Below, piece by piece: positions 1 through 9,305 of a stretch of DNA of 64,000 nucleotides. This DNA comes from Chrysogorgia sp. JL179-B06. Lineage: Eukaryota; Cnidaria; Anthozoa; Scleralcyonacea; Chrysogorgiidae. The stretch's first letter is position 1, and each line of letters starts with the position of its first letter. Location: NCBI GenBank assembly GCA_035772405.1, contig JAYKKM010000263.1, positions 2,994,501 to 3,058,500 of the forward strand, read 5' to 3'. The notes under the pieces are model-generated. The model was not told where the DNA came from. It did no database searches and saw only the letters and a program-made list of their open reading frames with translations. The position numbers and the translations under genes were made by a program.

Positions 1-315
1 AACGAGACAAACAAAGTCATACTCTAGAAATAGCACCATTCGCGACAAACATGCATTTTCCACCACATCTCATGCACGATTGCGTTCTCACAATGCCGCT
101 CTGTTTTGTTTTTGTCTGAATATGTGAAGCCTGTGCCGCAGATAAAATATATTACTAGATGGTGATATAAACGCCGTGACTCCATGTGTAGGTCCCGTCC
201 GTCCAAGCTCTGTTTCAGAAACATGAAGAGAATTAATTTTTATAAAAATGTATTCATGAAATTTTCGAGACTCGCTATTGCCATAGACGAGAAAAAGGAC
301 ACTTCATGGCTGCTT
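1..315. other. Left flank, no gene seen
   Basis: AT-rich sequence outside the left inverted repeat of the first transposon. Short open frames on both strands have no recognisable motif and no supporting splice signals. I see no gene here. Confidence 0.5.
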
Positions 316-420
316 AATGTACTTGTCAATGGGAACCCCCACCCCGGGGTAACATGGGGCATATGTAGGGGAAAGATGGGGATTCGCTTGACAAACATCC
401 CCCAGGGGTCGGGTGGTTAG
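316..420 (+). repeat. Left terminal inverted repeat
   Basis: Inverted match to 5925-6067. It contains the self-complementary CCCCGGGG core and further G-rich blocks (ATGGGG, CCCCCAGGGG) that give the ends local hairpin potential. Confidence 0.8.
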
Positions 421-491
421 TGGATTTTCGCAAAATCTTGGTGAGTGGCCTGGTAACTAAATTGTCACAAGGTTTATGACTTTTGAGGAAG

Positions 492-1294
492 ATGGCGGAA
501 ATTATAATACCTCAGCCTCAGGTATGTGACAAATGAAATACTTTTCTCATTAATTATTTATAATAGTGTTTCAGATCGAAAGGTAAATAAAATATTGACT
601 GATATGTAAAACCCAATATAGAGACCGTTTAAGATATGGGATGTCACTCGAACGCTAAAGTTTACCGTTGTTGCGAATTCGTTGCAAACATTGATACAAA
701 AAGGTATTTGGATTTTATATTGGATTTCAATTTTATATATAAAAAGTGTCAGTACCGATCATCGTGTATGTTTTAAATAGTACACCTGGCTATAAAAGGA
801 TACCACGTTGTGTATAAAAGGCATTTTAAAACGATTTGTCTTTGGTGATAGGCAACGCGAAACTTGGAAGCATTGGTCTAAGAATAGTAATAGAAGAAGA
901 TGGTACTGAAATTGATGATGATTATTTGCCGTTTGTGAAGGAAGACACCGTTCTGATGCTGTTGTCAGAAGATCAGAAATGGAGTGATCGACAATCACAA
1001 AGTAAATTGGAAATTTGTAAAGAATCGTGATACTTCTGAAGTACTTTTGTTCAGTTAATATATAGTAATATTATAGTGTGGTTTGTTTTTATTATTATTG
1101 TCATATTGACATTGTTTGTAGGTGTTTCAACAGCCAGTTTTTCTGTACACAAAGAATGTGCTGCAGCACCAATGGTAGCTGAGGCTCATGTTCTTCCACC
1201 TGCCAGTGATGCACCAACAGCCATTATCAGTAAATCAAAGCAGTGTAGTCTTGTATTTCAAGGAGGGAAATTGAGTTTAGGACCACCCGTTCAG
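492..1294 (+). CDS. Exons 1-4 of the transposon gene; CIDE-N domain
   Basis: Four exons can be placed: 492-521 (ATG start, ten codons, CAG|GTATGT donor), 622-703, 852-1001 and 1122-1294. All junction phases agree (0, 1, 1, 0) and there is no stop. Exons 2 and 3 together encode a complete CIDE-N (CAD) domain. The start has the family pattern R-P-F-K then 'NSLQTLIQK'. The second half has 'IEEDGTEIDDD', then 'DTVLMLL' and a final K-W. CIDE-N domains form acidic/basic head-to-tail assemblies in the apoptotic nuclease CAD/ICAD and in CIDE lipid-droplet proteins. Here the domain is fused upstream of a transposase, which suggests it is used for transposase oligomerisation (inference). Exon 4 is a Ser/Ala/Pro-rich linker. 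The intron that follows is mostly TA microsatellite. Confidence 0.75.
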
Positions 1295-1321
1295 GTAAAA
1301 GTTCATAATAAATCTATTTTG

Positions 1322-1365
<44 letters not shown>

Positions 1366-1439
1366 ACCATAAGCCATTATGGTAATAACCGGGAGGGCAC
1401 ATTATATACATAATTATATATATATATATATATATAAGG

Positions 1440-1480
<41 letters not shown>

Positions 1481-1501
1481 TATATAATATATATATATAT
1501 A

Positions 1502-1548
<47 letters not shown>

Positions 1549-1577
1549 TATACAATTGTCATGATATCTGATTTCAG
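1295..1577. repeat. TA microsatellite within intron
   Basis: Long (TA)n runs at about 1320-1366 and 1400-1545 fill the intron between exon 4 (donor CAG|GTAAAA) and exon 5 (acceptor TTTCAG at 1577). Part of the run also carries short GGTTATAT interruptions. Confidence 0.9.
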
Positions 1578-2390
1578 AATTTGCAATGTGAAAGCATAGC
1601 CCAAGGGAAGGTTCAAATTGAAATAAATGCTGAACAATTAAGAGAAAAAAGCATATTTTTTGGACAGGCAAGTAAATCCTCTGTTCCTTTAACGGCATAT
1701 GAAGCAGCTGTAAATGAAGCATCGTATAAGTTGGTTCTTGATGATTCCTCCCTAATTTATAATCGTGGAAAGCTACTGGATGCAGCAAGAAAGAAAGTTT
1801 ATGCTGATGGCTATACATATAAGAAGAAAGCATCTCGTTCCAAGGTGTTTGGAGTGGAAACTACCTCCGATTCCTCTTCATCGGCATCCAAACGACCCCG
1901 ATTCTCCAGTGAACTGAGGACCAAAAGAATCTCGCGTGTACAAGATGATCTTCAAGACTTGAGTACCCAATTAAGTTATGCTGAAAAATCAAGAGAAAAG
2001 TTTGCCAATGTACAGCAATATGATGCTGCCTCCTCATTATGCAAAGAAATATCCAGGTTGAAAGCTGAAAAAAGGAAATTACAGGATGAGCTGTCCTTGC
2101 TTGAAAAAATGGAAGTAAAATCTCAATCATACCAGAAGTGCAAAGGAAAAAAGAAGAGTTTACCATCCTCCAGCAAATCTAGCAATTCGACAAGAAATAG
2201 CATCAAGGACTTCCTTCCTACGAAGGAGGTTTGTGAAATTCCTGATACTGAAACAGGTTTGAACATCCAACAAGAAAATGATACTGGTACTGGTCATGAC
2301 CTAGAGTTTCCTTCACCTCATTTCAATAGTAATGATGATCAGCGCCATTTTTTATGTCCAAGCCCAGACAGGAATCAGATGAACGGCTAA
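1578..2390 (+). CDS. Exon 5: charged coiled-coil linker of the transposon gene
   Basis: The exon opens in phase 0 after a good acceptor and stays open for about 270 codons. It has a conserved-looking segment with 'ARKKVYADGYTYKKKASRSK', then a Ser-rich nuclear-localisation-like stretch, then a heptad-like coiled coil (about residues 105-165, rich in E/K/L with spaced leucines), then a low-complexity acidic tail. It ends at a stop at 2388-2390, while the frame of the next section opens at about 2354. That is a single frameshift or an unseen short intron between linker and transposase core. Role: probably a flexible dimerising linker between the CIDE-N and catalytic parts. Confidence 0.65.
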   Translation, partial: NLQCESIAQGKVQIEINAEQLREKSIFFGQASKSSVPLTAYEAAVNEASYKLVLDDSSLIYNRGKLLDAARKKVYADGYTYKKKASRSKVFGVETTSDSSSSASKRPRFSSELRTKRISRVQDDLQDLSTQLSYAEKSREKFANVQQYDAASSLCKEISRLKAEKRKLQDELSLLEKMEVKSQSYQKCKGKKKSLPSSSKSSNSTRNSIKDFLPTKEVCEIPDTETGLNIQQENDTGTGHDLEFPSPHFNSNDDQRHFLCPSPDRNQMNG

Positions 2391-3850
2391 GAATGTATTG
2401 GCAGTTCAAGTCAAGAGGTATTGGAGAAAAGTACAAAGTAGGGAATGGCGTGTACATTTCTCCCTTACCAGCAGAGTTTAGCTTGAATGATTTTGTTGAT
2501 ATTAGGCCTTGTTACTGTTCAGTTTATCATAAGTTAGAAAATTGTAAAGAGTGTTCAGGTTTAGTTAACTTTGCTAGACAGGTTCAGAATAGAGGGATTG
2601 TTGAACTGGCCAGCAGCTACAAAGATTGTTTTCCTTATGTCACTTATAAGAGTGAACAAGCCGTGAGAAAACTGATGCAGATGCCTGTGGCTGTTCTACC
2701 AATGAAACTTGGGAGTCTTGGCTCTCAAAAGTTGTTTGTTGTTGAAAATGTTCCTGATCTTAATCCTGAGAGATTTGCAATGTTGGCACAAATGCTTTTG
2801 CCTAAAACATTAGTTGATTCAGGTGTAACTGGAGCAACATTACGTGATCTCTGCAAACTTGCTACTACAGAATCGGACAGACTGTTAATTAAATATGCTT
2901 GCTGCAAAGGACAAAACTTGTCAAAGACCAGTGCAAGTGCCCTGTATGGTTTTACAGATTTCCATCAGCAAGAATCAAAGATTATGAATGCTGTTGATGA
3001 AATCAAAGAACTCCAGGAAACTGTTAATGTCCTTGCCGAAATAGATGACAAAGTTTTGCTCGGAGCGTTTGGAATCACCCTGTCAAGTGATGAAGGTAAT
3101 GAATCAAGTGATTCTTTGAGTTCTGAGGTAGATGATGAGGAATGCGTTTGGATCTCTGATAATGAAGAAGATAAAAGAAACGGAGGACAAACTGGACACA
3201 CTGATAACTCTATTAACCAAGAATACTGCAATGAGCATCATGAACAAAACCCAGAAGTACAGTTATTTGATGTGATAGAATCAGAATCGGACAACCCAGA
3301 TGATTATGTAGCAGAAGATATTGTTAACAAGATAAAGAAGCAAAGAAAACTTGTCAAAAGACGGAAGAAAAGATTCTTCGCTGTGAAGAAAGCAGAGCAA
3401 CGCCTCTTGAAACGAAAATTACCCAAAGCAGTATCCAAGATCCTAACCAAGTTCCCAAATATTGGAAAAGACATGGAGGCATTTGTTAAATCTCATAAAG
3501 TTGGAGCTGACGCTTGGCGACGAACTGGGGCATTAACGTTCGATGGTAATTCAAAGGTTGGACCCAAAGTCACTTACAAGTCTATCCAAGAATACTTGAG
3601 CAAAAAATACAACACCTCCATTGGCTATGGAACAGTGGTACAACTGTGCGTTGTCCGTAACAAGCGACGTCTGTCTGCTACCAGGTACAAAGGAGCTGCA
3701 AGAATTACATGTCGGAGAAGTAGAAAGGGATTTGCTGTGAAGATGAACCCAGATTCCCACTGGAGCTCTGCGATGTATAGAGGTTTGAAATTTCTGGTCT
3801 TACAGGATGGTAGAGACAAAGTTATTCTCAACCGGGATGATGCAGCATAA
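2354..3850 (+). pseudogene. DDE-like transposase, N-terminal and middle part
   Basis: The open frame of about 498 codons starts with a basic region and a Cys cluster (C-Y-C-S, then C-K-E-C about 15 residues on), followed by a helical region and a long acidic spacer rich in D/E/S (about residues 240-320). After that comes a Lys/Arg-rich segment and a helix-turn-helix-like stretch around 'GPKVTYKSIQEYLSKKYN'. It ends with 'VILNRDDAA' and a TAA at 3848-3850. The reading frame continues past this TAA in the same register into the next ORF, so the break is one in-frame nonsense codon rather than a gene boundary. The Asp pair just before the stop is a candidate for the first acidic residue of a DDE catalytic triad (inference). 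Confidence 0.6.
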
Positions 3851-5126
3851 TTTCGTCTCGACACCACTTACACACACAAACAACACAAAGGATTGCAACT
3901 TACAGATAGTCCGGATTTGACAACAAGAACAGACTATGTAAACAAGTACACATCTCTCTTGCAGACAACGTCCTATTTATTTGAAGAGACTGAAACAACA
4001 CCAAGAACATGTGTTGGGGTAGTAAAGCCACATATTGTGTATGAAAAGTCCCCCAGTCAACACATGGCTGACTTGAATATGTTGCAAAAGAAAGAAGAGT
4101 TATCTCACGTGTTTGGCTGTGAAGATTCCAAAAATATTTGGTTAACTATGGTTGATGGAGCTGGAGATGAGGGCCCAATACACCAAGAGGTTGCATTTTT
4201 GTGGGCTGAGAAGCATTTCAAGGAGGGTCACCATTATACAAGCGTTACCACCAGAAATTCGGGCGGCTCGTACTTAAATCCAGTGGAACTCATGAATGGT
4301 TGTCTGTCATTGGCTCATTCAAATATGTTCATCCCCTCAACTCTTGGAGGACCAGTGTATGGCGTAAGTGGAATCAACGAAGACCAGCTGCAGGCAAACC
4401 TTAATTTGGCAGCAGATGTTTATATCTCGAGAGTTAATGGGGCACCGTGTGGGGAAGCAAAGATACAACTGCATAAGGGGGCTTGTGATGAGGAGGCAAA
4501 ATCATTGCTGAATAGAAGAAAAGTGCTGTTGACCTTTCTAAATGGTAAACCCAAGGAGAAAGTGGTATTGAGACAACAGCAACCTGAGTTATGTAATCAG
4601 TTTGAAGACGTGCAGAAGGTTCTATTAAATCATTGTCGCAAAGATGTGCCCAGAAAGTATGCACTTATACTTGAGCTATGTTTCAAGGAAGATTGTCCAC
4701 ATCCTTTATGTCAAAATGACACAAGCACCCAAGAGAAGCTATGGTGCACAGCTGGCCCACCTCTGTCATTTTTCCCCCTTCCAATACCAGATCCTAGTAA
4801 ACCCTGGGGTGCAAATTGTGCTGATTGTGCTGGAGAATGTGCTGGTCACTATCTGCATCCTGAAGAAGCTTGGCAGTATTATCAACAACATGGTAACGAG
4901 GCCTTCCAAACACAACCCCCGTCTGTTGTTTTAGAGCGTGCTTTCAATCAATCTTACAAGAATGGGGAAAACCTACTCGAGAATGACACTGGCATTGAAC
5001 AGCTATCCAAAGAAGTATGTATTACTAGAGATGAGACCAGGCATTGGGTACAGCATCTACAAGATATAAAGGCCAGACGAATTCGAGGAGCCAAGAAAGC
5101 AGCAGAAAAAAGAAAAGCAAAAAAAG
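3851..5126 (+). pseudogene. DDE-like transposase, catalytic C-terminal part
   Basis: Same frame as the preceding ORF. The segment begins right after the stop with 'FRLDTTYTHKQHK', which reads as a continuation. Candidate catalytic motifs follow: 'VDGAGDEGPIHQEV' near 4150-4190 (second Asp) and 'NPVELMNG' near 4276-4300 (Glu), with 'VTTRNSGGSYLN' between them. The spacing and the N/G after the Glu fit an RNase H-fold transposase. Further on there is a Cys/His cluster (C-F-K-E-D-C-P-H-P-L-C, then C-A-D-C-A-G-E-C) that probably binds zinc. The end is strongly basic. A donor AAAAAG|GTACAT at 5126 leads in phase 1 into the PHD exons. The protein is otherwise intact, so inactivation looks recent. 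Confidence 0.6.
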
Positions 5127-5232
5127 GTACATGTACTTTAGTTATCTAGTACATTCTTTGTTTCTCTTGTAGTTGTAAGTTGATCGCTGGAGCATAGTTA
5201 TAGTATTAAATATGTAAACATTTAACTTATAG

Positions 5233-5406
5233 AAGCTGATGCTAGGAGTACAGCAATGTCCTGTCCCTGTGGTGAACCAAATAATGCTGATAATATGATA
5301 GGATGTGATAGCGAATCTTGCCTTCAGTGGTATCATCAAAATTGTGTTGGAATCAGCTCTGCAGATCCCATCCCACCAGGAATCTGGCTCTGTCCTGCTT
5401 GTGAAG
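5233..5406 (+). CDS. PHD finger exon 1 of the transposon gene
   Basis: The exon starts after TTATAG and ends at GAAG|GTACAT, with phase 1 at both ends and agreeing with its neighbours. It encodes one C4HC3 PHD finger: C-P-C-G, then 'MIGCDSESC', then W-Y-H-x-x-C, then 'GIWLCPAC'. PHD fingers usually read histone H3 tail methylation. Here one could guide integration to particular chromatin (inference). Confidence 0.75.
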
Positions 5407-5536
5407 GTACATAATTTTCTACTCATTAATACATTTTTAATTTCTTTAATTGGCAGTTTAAATTTCAGCTTCAGTTATATACTGCATATTTACTATCTTA
5501 ATAAGCACGATCTACACTGTTCATTTACGTTTATAG

Positions 5537-5727
5537 ATCACAGCTCTATGCCAGACGAAGATTCAGATGAAGACGGTGTTCTTTGTCCCTGTGGTAGGGC
5601 CAATTCCATTGACAATATGATTGGCTGTGATAAACGGAATTGTCAAACAAAATGGTTCCACTTTTCTTGTGTGCAGATTGCAGAGCCACCTCAGGGAAAA
5701 TGGTTTTGCCCACAGTGTGCTGTATAA
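5537..5727 (+). CDS. PHD finger exon 2 of the transposon gene, C-terminus
   Basis: The acceptor TTTATAG restores frame in phase 1. After a short acidic stretch the exon encodes a second PHD finger (C-P-C-G, 'MIGCDKRNC', W-F-H-x-x-C, 'GKWFCPQC') and stops at TAA. It is clearly a duplicate of the previous exon, and the symmetric phase 1-1 boundary of the first PHD exon makes such duplication easy. The tandem pair closes the protein. Confidence 0.75.
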
Positions 5728-5825
5728 TGTATATAAATTTAATTTTTAAAATTATTTTCCAAATTGATAGGCCGATAGATTTCTGTTTTCATTTTATTGT
5801 TCATGTTATTACCATCAGTCACCCC

Positions 5826-5831
5826 AATAAA
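5826..5831 (+). promoter_or_regulatory. Polyadenylation signal
   Basis: AATAAA about 100 bp after the last stop codon and before the right inverted repeat. It fits the end of the transposase transcript. Confidence 0.5.
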
Positions 5832-5924
5832 ATGTTGTTAAATTCTGAATTGTGTTGTTCATTGTACTGAATCTACTGATCAGGCTTGGTAACAGTACCT
5901 GATAATTCCCACAAAGATATTTAT

Positions 5925-6067
5925 GAGAGATGAGGGTGGGGCATTAGATAACCACATATTCCCCATGGGGTGGGGCAATTTCTTCCTATGTAATCGTAAA
6001 AAACCTAATGCCCCACGTTACCCCGGGGTGGGGGGGGGGGGGGTGGGGGTTCCCATTGACAAGTGCA
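5925..6067 (-). repeat. Right terminal inverted repeat
   Basis: Inverted copy of 316-420: CCCATTGACAAGT at the outer end, then GTTACCCCGGGGTG and ATGCCCCA. An inner CCCCATGGGG palindrome is also present. The G-run at about 6029-6048 is longer than in the left repeat and is likely a slippage product. Confidence 0.8.
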
Positions 6068-6445
6068 TAGGATTAGGACAAATACGCAAACATATAATTG
6101 GATGGCTCAACTCAATTTACTGGTAAAAATCTCTCACCTCCACAGAGGTTTCATGGCACTCTGTTTGAAAAGTTGCGTACTCTCTGATGATTTTATAGTA
6201 TACTCACAGAAGTCTTTATAATGAGAGCGTCTGGCCAAAACGCCACCGTGCCGAATAAAACGGAAATTGACAATATATATGTCAAAAGCTCTGGCTTAAC
6301 TTGAGGTTTTTCACTGCTAAAGTGAATATTACTCCTTTATAAAGATTTTGCCTTGTGTCCGGGAACATTTGTGAACTCATAAATGAACAATTAATTTAAA
6401 GTCAAAACGCGGAATCCTCAGAGTTGCCTGCGGAGGAGGCTATTC

Positions 6446-6637
6446 GGGCCCGTTTCAAAGTTCAAACGTCGAATTTATCAGTGTGTCGAATGAGTTCGAC
6501 GTTTTTAATTGCGATCGACCGAAATATTAAGTTCGATCGCGTTGGTCAGATATATCGATCAAAAGTGCGACTTAGATACATGATAAATTCGACGTTTGAA
6601 ATTAGGTTGATAACTAGTTCGAACTTTGAAACGGGCC
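6446..6637. mobile_element. Palindromic MITE, GGCCCGTTTCAAAGTTC ends
   Basis: Terminal inverted repeats GGGCCCGTTTCAAAGTTC and GAACTTTGAAACGGGCC bracket about 190 bp that is itself largely self-complementary: the motif 'AACGTCGAATTTATCA' at the left is matched by 'TGATAAATTCGACGTT' at the right. Flanks give no clear target-site duplication. Confidence 0.7.
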
Positions 6638-7887
6638 TGAGTATAATATACCACGAGTTAAGAAACTTGCGACAGCAAACTGATGCCGTTTAAACGGCTT
6701 CAAACACAGTAATAACATAATCGTTTAAAATCGTATCAAGATGCCCGTATGAGTATGAGTATGATTTATTTTGAGTCGATCACGCAGGATAATGTTGCCC
6801 TATTTTTCTCCTAAAATGCTTTCACGCAATACTGTTTAGGAAGATATTGTTGTTAACGTCATTTGATAAATTCCAACCCAGGTTACAACATAACATGAAG
6901 CTTTGTGCATTTGTTGTTGTTAAGAATTCAACACGAAATCGTTATATGCAGAATACAGAGACTAATAAGAATGACTTACTAATAAGAATGAACTACTCCA
7001 ATGACTAATAGTTAACAATTTATTTTGTTTTGAACTTGCTACGGCAAGTTAATTGCCGTCCGCGTCAGTTTCCGTTGCCGAGTCGCCGGCTTGGAACCCG
7101 CAACCGCAGTGTTAGGTTACTTCTGAGCGGTACTGTAGCATTAATACTCTAATTAAATATTAACTAATGAGATGGCTTTAAGGCTATCAAACATAGTCTG
7201 CATCACAGAACAAATTATAAATAAGTAAGGTTTGACAGCATTTTCCCCAAGATTTGGGAACCATAGGCAAGCTATAACCTTCTGATTGGTCATTTGGTCA
7301 GTGGTTGCCAACGCTAGATAATTCCAAGCGTTGCTAACATTGTATTGCTCAAGGGACTACCTTAACTTTTGAGACCACTAGCAAACATGTGCCAGTAGGT
7401 TTCATTCTCACTAGCAAAAATTCCAAAGTCACTGCAAAATTTAAAATCCGCTATGTAACCATAGAAACCATAGTAAATATAGTAATTGTTCATTTGTGTT
7501 TAATTTCATTAACTTTATTTCAGTGACTAATCTTATAGTTGACCCTACTATCATGGGGCTGATGTTTTCTTTGGAGGTTCGTCTGTTAGGCTGTTTCGGC
7601 GGACGAATTTTCCTTTTTCTCTCAAAAAAACTAGAAATTTTATTCCTGATTTATTACTAAAGCCGTGACTAAACCTCGAGGAAGATATCACTTGCGCATC
7701 TCCACGCATGTTTTAGGCTCTTTCTTTCAAATCGTTCAAAATACGCAATTGAGGTCATACTTGCAAAACTCTGCTGGTGAAATGTTTTCTTACTCTTTAA
7801 AACTTCTCCAAAACCAAAATTTTACTCGCATTTTGCGAGTTCGCGAGCGGCAATGTCAAGCCTTGGTATTGCTAGCCTTAAGCGGCT

Positions 7888-8037
7888 AAGCCTGATTTCC
7901 ACTACATGCAGGAATCTACTTGCTGTGATTACTTGCATCTAATTACCAAGAACCCTTGCTTGTGAATTTTCTATACATGTAATTAGTTTCAAGTTCTTGC
8001 TGCAACTATATTTGTACGAGAAGTGGAAATCAGCCTT
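7888..8037. mobile_element. MITE with AGGCTGATTTCCACT ends
   Basis: Left AAGCCTGATTTCCACT and right AGTGGAAATCAGCCTT are inverted repeats 150 bp apart. The right end overlaps TTAA and the left end reads CTAA, so a TTAA-type target (piggyBac-like) is possible but not proven. Confidence 0.6.
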
Positions 8038-8289
8038 AAAACAACTAACCAACATTACAAGTAATATTAGGCATTTCACTCGATTAGACTACATGTTACG
8101 GGGATTTTTGGTGAAGGGAAATTTCGAGTATTGGAATATACGGATGCCGTTGCCGAGAGCCTACTCACCAATTCGTATATATAGTGGTGGCAAGATCTCA
8201 GGCTCAGGTTTGGTCATATTATTACTAATATTATTTTTAAATATTGGATATTTTCCTTCATTTTGGTATAGAAGCGTGTAGGAGAGTCC

Positions 8290-8381
8290 ACACAAAAATT
8301 AGCGAGGTGGACGTCGAAGAACATTTGGCGAAATACTTGAAACATGCACCACACAGACCAGGAGGATCAAGATTTAAGGTA
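8290..8381 (+). CDS. Possible orphan exon
   Basis: A short open stretch encodes a charged peptide around 'VDVEEHLAKYLKHAPHRPGG' and ends at an AAG|GTAGAA donor-like site. The upstream acceptor is not certain. It resembles a conserved-looking segment rather than random translation, but I cannot name a family. It may be a scrap of another transposase gene. Confidence 0.25.
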
Positions 8382-8519
8382 GAATGTAAATTTGATTGTC
8401 GTAAATAATTTTCGCATCTTAACAATTTTACATATATTTATGCAATAAATACAATTAACGGCGAGCTTTCTGTGTTATTGCTGCCGACCCTCAGGGAGGC
8501 AGCACACTAATCTTGGCTT

Positions 8520-8790
8520 GGGTGCCTGTGTCTCGTGCCCAGACCTCTTTCCCCGAACTATGTAAAGCGAACAGAATCTCGACTCGTGTCGATTTGTGGG
8601 TTTGTATGTCCACTAATGGCCGCTCAGTTTATGACGTTTTGTGACGTAAACAGGCTTCTGAGTATTTACGGAAGTTTGCTTCGAATGTTTTGGACCATCA
8701 GGATTCTCACGAGTGAACGCATGCTGTCGCCTGTCGTAATCTCTCATTTCCATTTCAGCGTGGAAAATCACTTATCAAGGTAAGACGATT
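8520..8790 (+). other. Leader-like region shared with 11940-12130
   Basis: The stretch with AGTATTTACGGAAG, TTTGCTTCG, GTGAACGCAT and then ATTTCAGCGTGGAAA...TCAAGGTAAGACGATTG recurs, diverged, at 11960-12140 ahead of the Helitron Rep gene. The shared AAG|GTAAGACG looks like the donor of a non-coding first exon. It is therefore a probable promoter/5' leader for the RPA-like gene downstream. Confidence 0.5.
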
Positions 8791-9052
8791 GTTGAAATAC
8801 AATTTGCAATACAATTTTCGCTTCGAAACCAACGTATTCATAGGCTCATAGAGAAAACACAGTCATTTCGTATTCATAGCGACTTACTGACATTTAAATA
8901 GTCCATACTCGAAGTTAAACGGAAAGTTAAATTCATTAGCATCTATTTGAATATTTATATGACTTAAATGAAGGCTTGAATAAATATAATTAATAATAAT
9001 ATATTCGTATAGCCATTAATATCCCATAAATATAACCACTATGACTGTATTA

Positions 9053-9222
9053 TGATCAAACACGGTTTGTAATCCGTTTCAATCCTGGCTCAGTTTTAAC
9101 TATCTTTTCAGGAATAAATTAATTTAGTATAATGGTAGTCAAACACGGTTTGTAATCCGTTTCAATCCTGGCTCAGTTTTAACTATCTTTTCAGGAATAA
9201 ATTAATTTAGTATAATGGTAGT
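9053..9222 (+). repeat. Tandem duplication of about 85 bp
   Basis: Two nearly identical copies, each running from CAAACACGGTTTGTAATCCG to AATTTAGTATAATGGTA. They lie in the presumed intron between the leader and the first coding exon of the RPA-like gene. Confidence 0.85.
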
Positions 9223-9305
9223 GTTTACCAGTCTCTAACAATTGTTTATTGTCAATTTTAAACACCCTTTAGTTTTTATACAGCCCCATAACCCATCTTT
9301 GAATT

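Larger units (their letters stand above)
316..6067 (+). mobile_element. DNA transposon with G/C-rich TIRs, CIDE-N and PHD domains
   Basis: The left end (about 316-420) and the right end (about 5925-6067) are inverted copies. Both contain ACTTGTCAATGGGAACCCCC followed by CACCCCGGGGTAAC and a TGGGGCAT motif. The right copy has an expanded G-run. Everything between belongs to one plus-strand spliced gene with a polyadenylation signal just before the right repeat. I could not define a clean target-site duplication: the bases next to the two ends do not match. The superfamily is not one I can name with confidence. The DDE-like layout and Cys-rich C-terminus recall KDZ-type or other large metazoan transposases, but that is only a suggestion. 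Confidence 0.8.
6130..8280. other. Intergenic DNA with two MITEs
   Basis: No coding feature supported. Two short inverted-repeat elements are annotated separately. Occasional open frames lack motifs. Confidence 0.5.

Noticed and set aside
1277..1833. Two minus-strand frames full of Tyr/Ile
   Set aside because: They translate the TA microsatellite and the antisense of exon 5.
6424..6693. 89-codon plus-strand frame
   Set aside because: Runs across the palindromic MITE at 6446-6637 and has no motif.
9120..9180. tRNA-like string TAGTATAATGGTAG ... TTTGTAA ... TTCAATCC
   Set aside because: It looks like a D-loop, a Thr anticodon and a T-loop, but the anticodon stem does not pair, no acceptor stem is present, and the duplicate copy has the same faults.
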